Part shown: positions 1-19,445 of the stretch, one piece after another
Layout of the letters: every line of letters starts with the position of its first letter
How positions within the stretch are numbered: position 1 is the stretch's first letter
DNA from: Malachius bipustulatus
Taxonomy: Eukaryota > Arthropoda > Insecta > Coleoptera > Melyridae
DNA: 64,000 nt
Assembly: GCA_910589415.1 (NCBI GenBank)
Contig: OU342630.1
Span: 79,790,186 to 79,854,185 of the forward strand
Direction of reading: 5' to 3'
The notes under the pieces: generated by a model
Told to the model about the DNA's origin: nothing
What the model saw: the letters and a program-made list of their open reading frames with translations, nothing else
Databases searched by the model: none
Position numbers and translations under genes: made by a program

Positions 1-7512
<7,512 letters not shown>

Positions 7513-7539
7513 TTTTTTGTCATAAATTATTCCTTAGAC
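7513..7539 (-). other. FAS 5' UTR segment directly after a splice acceptor
   Basis: On the minus strand a pyrimidine-rich run ends in TTTTTTACAG with AG at 7541-7540, followed by GTCTAAGG from 7539. This is a good acceptor 27 bases before the start codon, so the coding exon probably begins at 7539 and the rest of the 5' UTR lies on one or more exons farther right. The acceptor is read from the sequence; its use is inferred. Confidence 0.6.
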
Positions 7540-10330
7540 CTGTAAAAAATTAATTATTTTTGAATATGGGAAAATTAGTATGATCTCTTGTTAATCTTTA
7601 TCATTATTGTTATTACATAAATATTATGATAAGAGTCGTGTGTTATAATGTTAGATAATGATGATATTTCTTCGTAGAAACTTTCATCATTAATGTTCAA
7701 AAGCTGATGTAAAATAATTTGTAATTATTACGATACAGCGCGATAACCTAGATGACCTTTTTTTTACTAATACTTTCCTAGAAACAAGAAACTGCTGAAT
7801 TAGATGCTGGTGGAAAAAATGATGCTGCAATTTTTATCTTAAATGATGCAAAAACGTTATAGTAGTCACCACTTGAGTTCAGAAAAGCGGAAATTGTTTC
7901 AAAGTTATTAAGTAAATCGTGTGTGTCGTTATGACAAAACCTGAGAGAGCAAGAAATAAGCACTAAAGGCCCTCTCCAGTTCAATAAAACCCATACCCTT
8001 ATCAGCTCGTTTATCCCTTTTTTTATTACTAATATTTTCGGTTTATAATATTAGGTATATTAGTAAGCAAGGCAAATATGGGGAAAGTTTAGGGACAGTC
8101 GTAATTTTTTCACCCTTTACGTTTTTTGGGTCGCTGAACACAAATTTGAGCTTTGCTTACAAAAATTTTGACCAAACCTCTTTTTTCCAAAAACCGGGAA
8201 TATTTTTGGTACTCATTTCAGTTTTTTTACCAATATATTGAAAAGTATGCGTTTTATCCAAAATGACAAAAATAATTTAATCATTTTCTTCTCACAATCA
8301 ACCGTTGCGCCGCTAGTCGCGCCCATAAATGGTCATATTCCAAAAAGTGTAAAAAACGCGATTTATGACGTTCGCTTTACGCAGAAACAATGCATGTTAC
8401 GCTGCTGAAAGTTGACCATGTATGATTTCATATAATTAATGAAGCACAAGTAAAAAAACACAAAATACATAAAATACAGGGGAGAGCGGGGCTAAATAAT
8501 AATACTACAAAAATAAATAGTATAACAGAACTACACAACACAGTGATGGTGTAGAAAAAAAAGTGTGTTTTAAATAAAAACAAAATCGGAAAAAAAGTTG
8601 TGAAATTAGACTTAATTTTAAAGTTACTTTAATTTTATTATGAAACCGGTCCAAAAGGAACTGTATTTGTGAACTATAACACTGAATTCTTAAAACTTTA
8701 TTTGCATTTTCGATTCTAGGTATACCTACATAATAATCCATTAAAAAATATCGATTGTTGTACTATAAATTCTTATCTTTACGTCACTTTACAGTGTGCC
8801 ATTCATTTACTCTAAGTAATGCCATGCACTCGTTCAAAATAGGATTACTTTGGTAATTATTGTCTGACTTATCGTGGCCTCCTTTTACGCGATATGTAGT
8901 TTTTTATAAATAACTTATACTTTACATATTTACATATTTTTTTGCGTTTATTTTGTTTAATTAAAAAAAAATCTTTTGGTATTTTTTGTCACACCATAGT
9001 GAAAGATATTATGAAGTATAGGTACAAGAGTACATCCTTCCAACGTGTAGAGTTTTGGGAAATAATCAAAATTAAATAGGTATGCAGCAGTGGATAATAA
9101 ATTCACGGAATGATGTAAAATAAGGTCCAAAAACAAAAAAATTTATCAAATTCGGACGATGAAGAATTAGGTGATTTCATCTGTATAGGTTTTGTTGGCT
9201 TTAGCACCCCGTATAAATCTAACGCTTAATTTGATGAAATTTCTAGTTCTACCATTATAACAGTATCTGTTCCTGCACCTTATCATTAAACGTACGTGTT
9301 TATAATGTGCCTATAAAGTCAAATGAAATCGTTAAAATTCATCTAAAATAGAGGAATTTGTTACAATTTGCTGTAAAATTTTTGAAGCATAAACGTCAAG
9401 GTTATTGCAGTATTATCTACTCGACTAAAACATGGTATTAGTATTATACACACAACACACAAGCTGGGCTCGATTATGTACACTAAATTAGTCATAATAC
9501 CGAGGAATAGGAATTTATTATTCAAATAATTATATTTTAGATTTAATTTAATTTTTAATTCTGCATTTTTGCAAAGATTCTTACGAAAACAAGACTTTTT
9601 ATTTTTCCCTAAATGAACACCTAAGTAATCCAAAATCATCTGTTTTTTAGTCTGCATAATTTTTTCTTGAATTGTAGTGCGATCGTCTCTCAATTTGATT
9701 TAGGTATTCAATCTTATGTGTAACTGATTTTGTAACCGTTGGCAAACAAAATTAATTATTATTATGATTACCATCTAATTACATAGGTGCAATGACACCT
9801 ATTATCTTAGTTAAAAGATCCTATTCGCATTTTCCTTTTCAAATCTTCTTATCAGGAGTCTATTTTCTACTCAAGATGGATATTCATTCAGACAAACGAC
9901 TTTTAGGGTATGTTTTTTAGGATTATCTACTCCTAAAAGGTTTTTTTTTTAATTTATTGTTTGCGATTTCTGTTCTTGGTTGAAAGAAATTATTTTAAGA
10001 ATTTTTTTTCTTGAAACGTTTCGGGACCGATCGGTCCTTTGTTCACTCTTTAATATTGTAACTTTTGTATAGGTAAAAACTATAAAATGGAAAAAAAAAC
10101 TATAATACAATAATTAAAATGATTTTGAAAAAGAAATTGACTTCATTTTGATTTTGAAAAATTTTTAATAAAAAATTTAAAGGAATAGGTAAAGGAAAAA
10201 TTCAAAATTCAAAAAAAAAATTAAAAAAAAAATTATCAAGCCTAAAAATTTTTGTTAGTACAATATTCTAGACTACTATTAACTTCACAGTCGTTTACAA
10301 GTACATGGCAGGCCAGTAATAGATAAAACT
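7540..10330. other. AT-rich non-coding stretch, presumed FAS intron 1
   Basis: No gene or recognisable mobile element seen. The reading frames here are short, rich in Lys/Asn/Ile/Phe as expected of AT-rich non-coding DNA, and show no domain. Confidence 0.6.
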
Positions 10331-10572
10331 CTTAATTAGACGAATATGATTAAAAATCTTTCAGATAATAATTACCGATTTTAAATTGCAAATTTTGAGA
10401 ATTTGGTGAATATTTTCAATGATCTTTTATTTTTATCGGTAATTAACTCTTCTTTTTGCAGGGTCCAGAATTCACTTCTAGCAATGTAAAAACAAAACTT
10501 TGGTAATACATGGCATTTTAAAATCAGTGATTTACCTTACAAATTTTTAATTACCTACGTTCATGCAACCGG
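10331..10572. mobile_element. Small MITE-like repeat, copy 1
   Basis: About 240 bp that align along most of their length with 40,464-40,695. The right end reads ACGTTCATGCAACCGG, the reverse complement of the left end of the second copy (CCGGTTGCACGAACGTT), so the family carries terminal inverted repeats of about 15 bp. The left end of this copy is decayed. No coding capacity. Confidence 0.55.
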
Positions 10573-11214
10573 ACATTAAATTCTAAATGCGAGTATGTTT
10601 AAAATTAAGGGTCATTTAGCCACTGTCTGATGAAATTTCTAAATAAGAATAAAATCCTTATAAAAATATCATTGTTAAATTTAAATGCAAGTAACGCTGA
10701 AAACGAATCTTCTGATAACGGCAAATTTTATTATAATTATTCAGAATGAAATTATGCGGTTTATTTATCAATTAATTTTAGTAAAATTAAAAATAAATTT
10801 CAACTTCAGGTCCATCGGACAAAATATTGCAAAAAAATGCACTTCAAATTAAAAGACATATTAAATTTTTTGAGGCCTACGATGCAAAATTACGACTAAT
10901 GGTCCTCCTAACCTTTATCAGACCGAAATTTTCTTAAAAAATTTACATTAAATTACAGGAAAACATTTTTTTAAAGTAAAATTATTTTTAAAAATAGTTA
11001 CAGAAGTACACTCTTTTAGTTACAAGAGTCAAAATCGCTTAAAGATGTTTAAAATTCCTTGAAATATTAAGAAAATCCGATCAGTAGATTTGTCAATACA
11101 AAAAATTAACATTTTTCATGCCAAATTAAGTAAAATAGAGCTCTTTTTGGATTAGAATCTACAAAAATTCCGAGCGAAATTATTTCGTGCCAAATTATTT
11201 AGAAGTGCTAAAGT

Positions 11215-12165
11215 TCGATGAAACAAATTTTATTATTGTGCAAAATCTGGACTTGTAGGTTGTCCATCACTTAAGTATGTCCACCACCGAAATAGATGTT
11301 AATTTTAAAGATAAAAAATTGAAACTTTGAGAATTCGTGTAATTAACAATGTAGGGCCAAAAATGGCATAATCAGTTTAATTAATTTTATTTATCGATCG
11401 CCCACCAGTGATAAAAAACTGTGATTTGGTGGTAAAGTGGCCCAAAGAAATCGTTTTTTCTTCAATACATCGCTAGAAATCGACCAATAAAATCAAAATC
11501 ACTTAAAAGAAATATAAAAAAAAAACTAATTACAAGCCTTTAATTAAATAAAATACATAAAATATGGAAATGACAAGAAGTAGAATCATTGATATATGGA
11601 AGCAATAAAACTAACCATCAGGATTCTGAAGGGGCTACGTATAGCACAGAAGCACAAATCTTAAGTAGTAAACACTCATAAAAGAAACCCCATTAGAGTT
11701 CAATGGCACACTGCATTAGGCATTCTTCTGACTGCTTGAAGATTATTAAAATTATTTATGGTAGGTACTTACCCTCTTTAGACTTGTCAGTTTTATTACT
11801 CTACCATATATCAATCATTTTACCTGTTATTTCTATATTTTATGTATTTTAATTAATTAAAGGCTTGTAGTTACTTTTTTGATATTTCTTTTAAGCGATT
11901 TTGATTTTATTAATCGATTTCTATTGATGTATTGAAGAAAAATCGGATTTATTTTCGTTACTTTAACACCAAATTACAGTTTTTTTATCGCTGATGACTC
12001 AACTAAAAAAAATAAACTGATTATGCCATTCTATGGTCCTATAGTTTTATCAATTACATAAATTCTCAAAGTTTCTTTTTTTATCTTGAAAATTAACCTC
12101 TACATTATATAAGTGATGGACCACCCAAAACTGTGCAAAATTAAAATCTCATTTTGACGATCAAT
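11215..12165. mobile_element. Foldback (long inverted repeat) element, copy 1
   Basis: The sequence of about 11,215-11,605 is found again, inverted and diverged, at about 11,805-12,165, leaving a ~200-bp unpaired centre. Shared blocks include GGCATAATCAGTTTA, TTAAAGATAAAAAATTGAAAC, TCGATTT and ATTAATTAAAGGCTTGTA in opposite orientation. A second, shorter relative lies at 40,770-41,403 and keeps better ends. Non-autonomous, no coding frame. Confidence 0.75.
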
Positions 12166-13535
12166 GAAACAAGTTGAAAATTTCGCAATTTTAATGTAAT
12201 TTACTATAATATTTTTATTAACTTTAATATAATATGCGCAAAATTTCTTTGAATGTACAAAATTGTACGAAATAAACGGCTCTTTTGCGTGACCGCCAAT
12301 AAAACAGTTCGAAATTACTGAAAGTGCAAAGATTTTCTAATAAGTAAAAGTTACATATTTTTTAATATATGTTTAAAGTTTTGTGAAAAATTCACTGAAA
12401 ATAATGTTCAATTTCGGATAAAAACTTCTAAAGAAGAACAAAATTCATAGAAAGATGTTTCATTCATTGAAATATAAAAAATTAAAAAAAAAATCATAAT
12501 TCGATTTGTGAATGGACTAATAAATATTTTTTACATCCCCACGAGAGCAAAATTCTTAAATGATATGTCAATTTATTTAGAATGTTTGAAAAATTATCGA
12601 AGTTCACTGAACACATTTCAATAATGTGATGCAAAATTTGAGCAAAATTGTGCAAAATAAATCCCTTTTTTGTGTAGGTATAATGATTAACAAAAGAGTT
12701 CGAAATTGCTGGTCCAAAGTTCATTATTTGTTATTTTGGTTAAAAATTTCTAAAAACGATTTAATTGCTGCCTAGATACAAAAGTCTCATTATAAATACG
12801 CATCTGTAACGATATCAAAGTAACGACCACCAAACGATATCAAGTAAAAGATTAATTAAGTAACATATTTCATAATTTATTAACTTAAAATTTTAAATTA
12901 ATTTTTATAGATGTTATGCAAAATAATTTTTAAAATAATTTCGCAAAAATGGCCGAACTATATTTTTTTAATAAATCTGCATCAAACTATAATTTCTGAG
13001 CCGATTTTGTTCAAATTGGATTCCTAGATTTGACTCGACTTTTCTCATCAGTAGACTCTTTGCAATTCTGCATAGGAACCTGGTCCAATAAGTGCCTATA
13101 CCTATCCTAAAGAACCAAAATCCAACCTCTATATAGCTTGGAAAGTTAGCTTTAGAAAGAAAACTAATTTCAATCTTGTAACTCTAATGCGATATTTAAC
13201 TTTATAGTTAAGAACAGTTTATCTGAAAAATAATATTTTCACCAAAATTTTGTCAAAATGACCGGGAAGTTGAACTTAAATTCAAGTCTTTGGATGGATT
13301 CAAATGAAATATATCGATAGGATGAAAAAGTTGATTTAGATACCTTATCATTGTAAGTGTCAACCTGTTTCTGAATCTAAAAACCATCATCATCAAAGCA
13401 AACATTCAAAATGTCTAAAATTTCAATAAATTTATCCGAAGTTTTAATTTCTTATTGAATTTTTCTCAAATTTAGTACCTATAAATAGCAGAGTGTGTTT
13501 TTAATAACAATAACGCATTTTAACGTGGTATACCT
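12166..13535. other. AT-rich non-coding stretch
   Basis: No gene seen. Short phrases resembling the arms of the foldback element to the left recur (for example near 12,300 and 12,690, both with AGTTCGAAATT), so part of it may be older copies of that element. Confidence 0.45.
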
Positions 13536-13857
13536 ACATTGTAGGGGGATAATTCATGCAGCAGGGGAAAAATAGTAAAACAAATATTTCTTGTAAATTG
13601 ACCGAGATATGAAAAGGTAAAGTTGAGAACTCAACTTCTCAAATATTGACAGTTCAAATATCATAAAAATCATTCCAAAAGCACGGCTTACATTTATATG
13701 AATGAAACTAACTTCAATTTTTTTTATTTGTCTGCCAATATTAAAGATTAAAGAAGTTAAGGTCTTAACTTTACCTCTTCTTATCAATTATCTTGGTCAA
13801 CTTACCAGATTTTTTTTACTATTTTTCCTGTGCTGCACGAATTGTCCCCTACAACGT
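13536..13857. mobile_element. Palindromic MITE
   Basis: The left end ACATTGTAGGGG, then AATTCATGCAGC and GAAAAATAGTAAAA, recurs inverted at the right end (TTTTACTATTTTTCC, GCTGCACGAATT, CCCCTACAACGT). The whole 322 bp folds on itself with mismatches. It shares the ACATTGTAGGGGA block with the subterminal part of the element at 27,233-27,765, so the two may be related. The open frame across the right half is an accident of the repeat. Confidence 0.75.
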
Positions 13858-13961
13858 ACCGCGAGGAAGACTCACCCTGTAGAGATGACTCGACTTATCT
13901 ATTCTTTTAACCTCTGCATGATTACATTTCTGACTAAAAAGAAACACAAAACAAGAGAAGC

Positions 13962-14673
13962 GCTGAACTGCCATCGTTTTCAGTCAATTTTTTTTTTTTT
14001 CATAATTACAGTTCAAACTGTAAATTTACACTTTAAACAGAAAATTTACACTTCAAACTATTTTACAAAAATACATTTTGTAATATGGCCTAATAATACA
14101 GGGTGTCTCGACGAAAATTTGCACCCCCTCTCCAATTTCGTCCCACTTTGGAAAAATAATTTTAGTTGGGACTATATCACTTTTTCAAAAGAGAGACACT
14201 TAACCTGGCAATGACACCTATAACCGGACAGGTGATCAAATTCTGGTAAGTCAGGACATTTTGCTAAATTTATAGTTTAAACTATACGTTTTGAACTTGT
14301 AAATTTAGTGCCATGTCCTGGCATGGTCTGACCAGAATCTGACCACCAGTTCGTACAGGTCCTTATTGTCAGGTTTGAGGTATAAATTTTCATTTCAAAA
14401 TTTCGAATTGTTCAAAATATTAAACCTGCCAGGTCATTGCCAGGTATATCTCTTTTGATAAAAATATACAGTATGTCCTTATTAAAATAATTTACAATCC
14501 CTTCAACCCCTAATACATGGGGACACATTAGTAAATCATATTAAAATCTGCAAATTTACAGTCAAACTGTAAATTTACATTTTAAACTTTAAATTTATAC
14601 TTAAACTGCAAATTTACAGTTTGAACTGTGATTTTATAAAAAAAAGATTTGACGGAAAACGATGGCAACTCAG
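13962..14673. mobile_element. Foldback element of about 710 bp
   Basis: The left end CTGAACTGCCATCGTTTTC pairs with the right end GAAAACGATGGCAACTCAG. Farther in, runs of AAATTTACAGTTTGAAC-type sequence and a CTGGCAATGACACCTATAAC-like block also pair across the centre near 14,300. It is a near-continuous, diverged palindrome separated by ~105 bp from the preceding MITE. No coding frame. Confidence 0.75.
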
Positions 14674-15792
14674 GTTTTCCGTACTGCCTTTTGGGGGTTG
14701 TACGTTCTGCAATTCAAAAAAAAAATTTCCTGCATTTTCTTTGAAGAGGGAAAAATTATTTTTAGTACCTATAAGTCACGGGAGCCGATATATCTTAAGA
14801 TCGTACCCACTTACCTACAGGGACTGCGACAGCAATCAATGTAACAATGGAAACCAATGGAAACAATGGAAACTACACAGGGTGATTAAATGAAGCGAGA
14901 AGTGAAGTAATAAATAATTAGATTCGATTTTGGTCTACTCTATTGTGTAACGATTTCTAGATCAAATTTTTATGTTTCATCAATCAATTTTTTAACAAAA
15001 AGGACGAGGGGAAAATCGGGGAAAATGGGACTGCCATGCAATTATATATTTCCTACCTATGTACGTTTTAGAACAGTTTTCGTTAAAAGAACAGTGAAAT
15101 TTCCTCGGAAATTTCTAATAAACGCTCCTTAAAGGGCGTGTACCTACTCATGTATAAGTACTTATATACCTACTTAGATATTTCATGATTATTATGAATG
15201 AATTGCTGATTATTCAATTTGTAGACATGGAATTTTTAATCAGCCGGTTGTATTTTATTATAATTGAATGTCTGCCTATAATGAGTACCTATACTTGAAG
15301 GAAAAGTCAATTTTTTCCTGTTATCAGAAAAGATAAATTGACTGAAGTTAAAGGTATACCTATACTTATACTTACGTACTTAGTGTATTGAATTGTGTTT
15401 CAGTAGCAAGTTAATAAATGAAATTGTTGTGGAAAGTCGCACGAACGGACGTGGTTACCGTTGATAGCTACGCGAGCGTAATATCAAATGTATACCTTAA
15501 GTGCCTAAAATAATTAAGAAATTGCAGCCTAACAAAAACGAAGTGAAAGATCATCTTGAGAATGTTGCTGTTGCCTACTTAAATCAGCGCTCCTAAACCC
15601 ATTAATAATAATTGTAACAAGATTAATAAGCAGCAAGGTCTTCACCCACGCATCAATTTTGCGTCAAAAATTCATTAATTGAATTTACTGAATGGAAAAA
15701 AAATCCCCGATTTTCTCTCAGTAAATACATATCTACCTATCTCCTTAAAAAATAACGTAAATTTAATAAAATAATAATATAAATCAGCTCAC
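14674..15792. other. Non-coding stretch, nothing recognised
   Basis: AT-rich with several TAGGTA and TACCTA phrases; no gene or repeat identified. It would lie at the start of the proposed FAS intron 1. Confidence 0.5.
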
Positions 15793-15994
15793 CTAGGTAT
15801 GTTAAATATGCAATAAATATATTGTAATAAATAATCCAGAAAGGGGGCGATACTTATTAAAATGAAACAATAAATTAAACAATCAACACCACGAGCAGCG
15901 AGCTTATTTAAAATAACAACAACAGTAATAATTAATAAATGATCTGAACTTGGCGGTGCCGGTGGTGGATGCGCCACAGTCGCGAACTGAAACT
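15793..15994 (-). other. Candidate non-coding first exon of the FAS gene
   Basis: On the minus strand an initiator-like TCAGTT has its A at 15,994, and a splice donor CCTAG/GTGAGC ends a possible exon at 15,793. Joining it to the acceptor at 7540 would give an intron of about 8.25 kb. A long first intron behind a non-coding exon is common for insect FAS genes as far as I know. A frame is open through this stretch on the minus strand (15,789-16,070) but does not look like a known protein. The link to FAS rests only on strand, position and splice phase freedom in the UTR. Confidence 0.35.
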
Positions 15995-16280
15995 GATTCG
16001 CATGGATTCGCGTTATTAAGCATTTATTTGTGCGGGAATGGTCCCATGTCAGACCACGTAACACGACCAATCAGGTGGCAGCATGCCGCGCTCGTGACCC
16101 GAGTGTGGAGCCGCATCGGCATCAAAGAGTTTCTGCCGGTCGATAATCCTCCCGGAGAAGAGCATCAGGTATTAGTCACGGTCGGGCCTGGCCTAGTCTG
16201 CTCATTCCTGGCCTCATGGCTGCCCGGCTGGCTACGGCGATGATAAGCCCGGCCGGGGTCTGCCCCAATCAATCACCGTT
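15985..16280 (-). promoter_or_regulatory. GC-rich island with TATA-like box, initiator and CCAAT motifs
   Basis: This ~300-bp stretch is clearly richer in G+C and in CpG than the AT-rich sequence on both sides. On the minus strand it holds two TGATTGG (inverted CCAAT) motifs, a GTTACGTGG E-box-like site, an ATAAAT at 16,027-16,022 and an initiator TCAGTT whose A (15,994) lies 28-33 bases downstream of the ATAAAT. That spacing is right for a TATA/Inr core promoter. It may serve FAS to the left, or be a bidirectional promoter; no exon is recognised on the plus side. Confidence 0.4.
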
Positions 16281-16849
16281 ACGGCAGTGTCTATCATACC
16301 GCCAAAGACATATCTTTTTTTTTTTACTTTAGAGGATTAGATAAGTACCACTTGGCCTATGATCATACAGGGAGTACGGATATCCTGCGAAAAAAATAAG
16401 GGTTTGATTCTACTAGGAAAAATATTGCCAGAAGTTTCTATAATTTTTTTTCGAAAACTTATTTATTTAACAATATTTTTTTATTGCATTTTTGGGTAAA
16501 GATTTTCTTTCCAAAGATCCCAAAGATTTTCACCATGACCAATACCACTGATGATCTTTTACATCTTTGATCCACAGTGGACTTAAATTCATCAAAGCCA
16601 AAGAGCTTTAACTGCCTTGACCTTCAAAATATTTAAGAAAGTTTTTTTTCATTTTGCCATATCACGATAAAATGAGCTATTTTCTAGAGAAACCGTCTTA
16701 GGAATTCGCTTGCACTAATTTTTTTAACCACCGTAAATTGTGATAATTCTCAACAAGAGGAAAGCAAGCTTTGGAAACAACTGCACTGGGGTTGCCTAGG
16801 AAACAAGACGTTGGCTTTGAATTTGATTTTGACAGATTCAAGTATGAAT
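16281..16849. other. Non-coding stretch right of the GC-rich island
   Basis: No coding frame or repeat recognised. It begins with a run of Ts at about 16,314. Confidence 0.4.
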
Positions 16850-18070
16850 TTCGTTAAAGGTCAGCCTCTTTGAGGAAGCTGACCATCTTGCACTATTGGT
16901 AATGTATCCATGTCCTCTGGTGTGAGAAAGTCTCTCCCGAAAAGGTTTGTAATTTGCTTCTTCCCAAAGCGGGACACTCGCATGGAATGTTTTTGCCGTT
17001 TCGTCATCCTCCAAGTCGAAGCAAAGGTGGCATACAGCGTTGTTCGCTAAGGCCATCCTCTGCAGATTATGATTCAGCTTGCAGTGCCGTAATATATGCG
17101 CTCATTAAGGCTTACAGTTTTTTTCCTGTTAAGCCAATATTCATTTGGTCCTTTTTTCCGACGTGTCCTGTAAAAGGCGTTTGAATGATCAAATCTTGGT
17201 AAGTTTTGCCAGCGCTGGAAGACTTTCCCTCTCAGCCCAGTTGCGTATTGTTGTTTTGACAATATTCGTTGATATGCCAAATGCTGATTATGGTCCGATA
17301 AATTCGGTTTCGACACCGCCTGGAATCCAGATCAGAGTTACTTTGTAACTTCTTGCTAGGGCATTCAATGTTAACTAACAGTTCCAGACTAACTTGAACT
17401 TGCAATGTTAGGCTAGAGCTTAGGACTTTTAGAGCTGCTTGGAATTCTGAAAATATGCATCATGGCAATGCATCTTGTCCTGCATCTGCGCACAGAACAA
17501 GAGAAGACTCTTTTCTTCGAACCAGCGCTACACACCTCAGCTCCAGCTCCTGTGGATGTCTTAGATCCATTGGTGAACGAACTGAAATCTGCTGTTAGGA
17601 GTTCACTTCCGCTGTCCACACGTCTCATCCCTTGAAATGGACCATATAAACAGAACGGTTCGTTATGAATACAATATGTCCGAGTGCATACCCAGTAGAC
17701 TCTGAATTTTTACGAGTATGTTATCCAGTAACCTGGTTCGCTCCAAGTTTAAACCTTCAAGAGGCTTGCCATCTATGTGTAGTCCATCTGGCCTCTCTCT
17801 CCGAATAAATATGGAGCGTCAGATCGCCAGATAAGCTTTTCTCTGTAGGCTAGAGAGCTTTGCTTTGGCCATGGCCTGCTGGACTTTAGGTCGTCAAGCG
17901 ATACTGCCACACGCAATCATAGCTCTGACGACCTTTACATAAAGCCAGTATATTTGTTTGGGTGCAATTCCCCGATGTTTTGGCACATATCCTTTTACAC
18001 GTCCACAAGAAGAGTTTGGCTCTGTGTATAACTTTTTCCAGATGGCAGTTCCAAGTATGGTCGAGCTATG
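16850..18070 (-). pseudogene. LINE relic: RT thumb, RNase H and CCHC-like end
   Basis: Degenerate C-terminal part of a non-LTR retrotransposon read on the minus strand with many frame breaks. From 5' to 3': a connection region (KVVRAMIACGS, then QQAMAKAKLSSLQRKAYLAI, about 17,940-17,830); an RNase H start (FTNGSKTSTGAGAEV, about 17,575-17,530) where the usual catalytic Asp of FTDGS is Asn; a piece with NLPRFDHSNAF near 17,200; and a cysteine cluster CHLCFDLEDDETAK near 17,020 followed in another frame by CECPALGRSK. The final coding stretch is closely similar to 26,510-26,595 on the plus strand, so both come from one LINE family. Inactive. Confidence 0.8.
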
Positions 18071-19445
18071 TAAAAGTCAAGACTTTTGTATGGTGAAAAA
18101 TTTCCCAATAGAAGGACACCACAATCAGGGATGTTCAGGACCATCCATCAAATAATGGGAGAATTTGAATCGTTCAAACTAGACGTTTTGATGCAGGCGA
18201 TCCGCGAAGGACTACAACTGAAGAAGCGGAAGAACGTGTTTTGAATTTAATCGGGAATAATACCAACATTAAGCTTGAGATCAATTAGGTATGTGCCAGT
18301 GCCAGCTCTAGGGATGTTCAAGCTGTTACATCGAACAGGGCACCAAGAAATGAGGGGCATGAAAAATTACAGGAACCTAAAATTTTCTTTTGGTATCTAA
18401 TTTTTAATTCGCACAAGGTTTTTGCATGCTTTTTTCTCACTCACTCACAGTCCCTTGGGCCTTGTTGATAATTTTTCCCCTCTCTCTCGCTCACTTTTGA
18501 ATAACACTGTGAAGTAGATCATATTATTAAAAATATTAAGTCACTTGCAATGAAACCATGAACTTTCTGACTTAATACAAACTTCTTCTTCTTACTTAAC
18601 TACATTCCCTCTAGCTACTTACTGCATTTTTGAAAAAAAAGCTTACAATTAACTAATTTTTAAAATTAAAAAAACAAATGTTTTTATATAAACATAATTT
18701 TTTTCAAAATTTGAAATTTCGTGGGAGGAGGGGGAGGCGTCATAGAAGCACTTTGGAACAAGGCGCCATTATCTTACATGACGGCTCTGCCAATTGCTAT
18801 TCAGGAAGATATTCCGAAGAGCTGGGAACATCAAATTGTGGAAAGAGTTACTCCTTTATCCCTTCCATTACCAAAAGATTCAAGTCTTATCTAATGAAAA
18901 TCCTGTTGCTCGACTGAATTTCTTCAATATCATGAGAAATCTCCTTTATAGCGATCAAAATTTTGCCCCTTCACAAAGACTGAATAGTGGCATTTATTTA
19001 GATTTTTTAAGAGATCAGTTGCCCGTTCGTTTGAAGGACGTACCTCTTCGAATAGGAAATTCGATGTGGCTGTTCCACGACGGCGCTCCACCGCATTTTG
19101 CAGTACGGGTAAGATATATCCTCAGTGAAACTTTACCTGAAAGATACATAGGCCGCGGATGGCTAAGTGGGCTTTTAGATCGCCTGATTTAAACCTAATG
19201 GACTTTTCTGGGGTTGTCTCAAAACTCTTGTATCCAGGACTCCTGATGTGCATAATGTTGAAGAGCTTAGGCAAGGAATTATTGATATTTATGAAATTAT
19301 CAAAGAGCAAGAGGGACTCTTCGCCAGAGTTCGTTAAAAGTTCCAAAGAAGGATTAATTTATTCCCTGGAATGAAAGGATATCACTTTGAAGCTTTCTTG
19401 TGGAGATATAATAGTTTGTTTTTCAGGGAGGTTATAAGTAATTTA
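18071..19445 (+). pseudogene. Tc1/mariner-type transposase relic
   Basis: Plus-strand remains of a DDE/D transposase. An N-terminal piece near 18,200-18,290 reads DPRRTTTEEAEERVLNLIGN, typical of the linker after the DNA-binding domain. After ~400 bp of unrelated AT-rich sequence, the catalytic core resumes with QRLNSGIYLDFLRDQLPVRL, then FHDGAPPHFAVRVRY (second acidic residue) and RSPDLNLMDF (third), then NVEELRQGIIDIYEIIKEQE and a C-terminal ending near 19,440. At least one frameshift near 19,190-19,210 and a stop near 19,337 break it. Terminal repeats were not found. The family is clear from the HDGAPPHFA and SPDL signatures; the exact subfamily is not. Confidence 0.75.

Noticed and set aside
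13702..14214. 170-codon plus-strand frame
   Set aside because: It runs across the right half of one palindromic MITE and the left half of another, with no protein character.
15950..16243. Plus-strand 97-codon frame in the GC-rich island
   Set aside because: Open only because of GC content; no domain or splice context. The region is better read as a promoter candidate.
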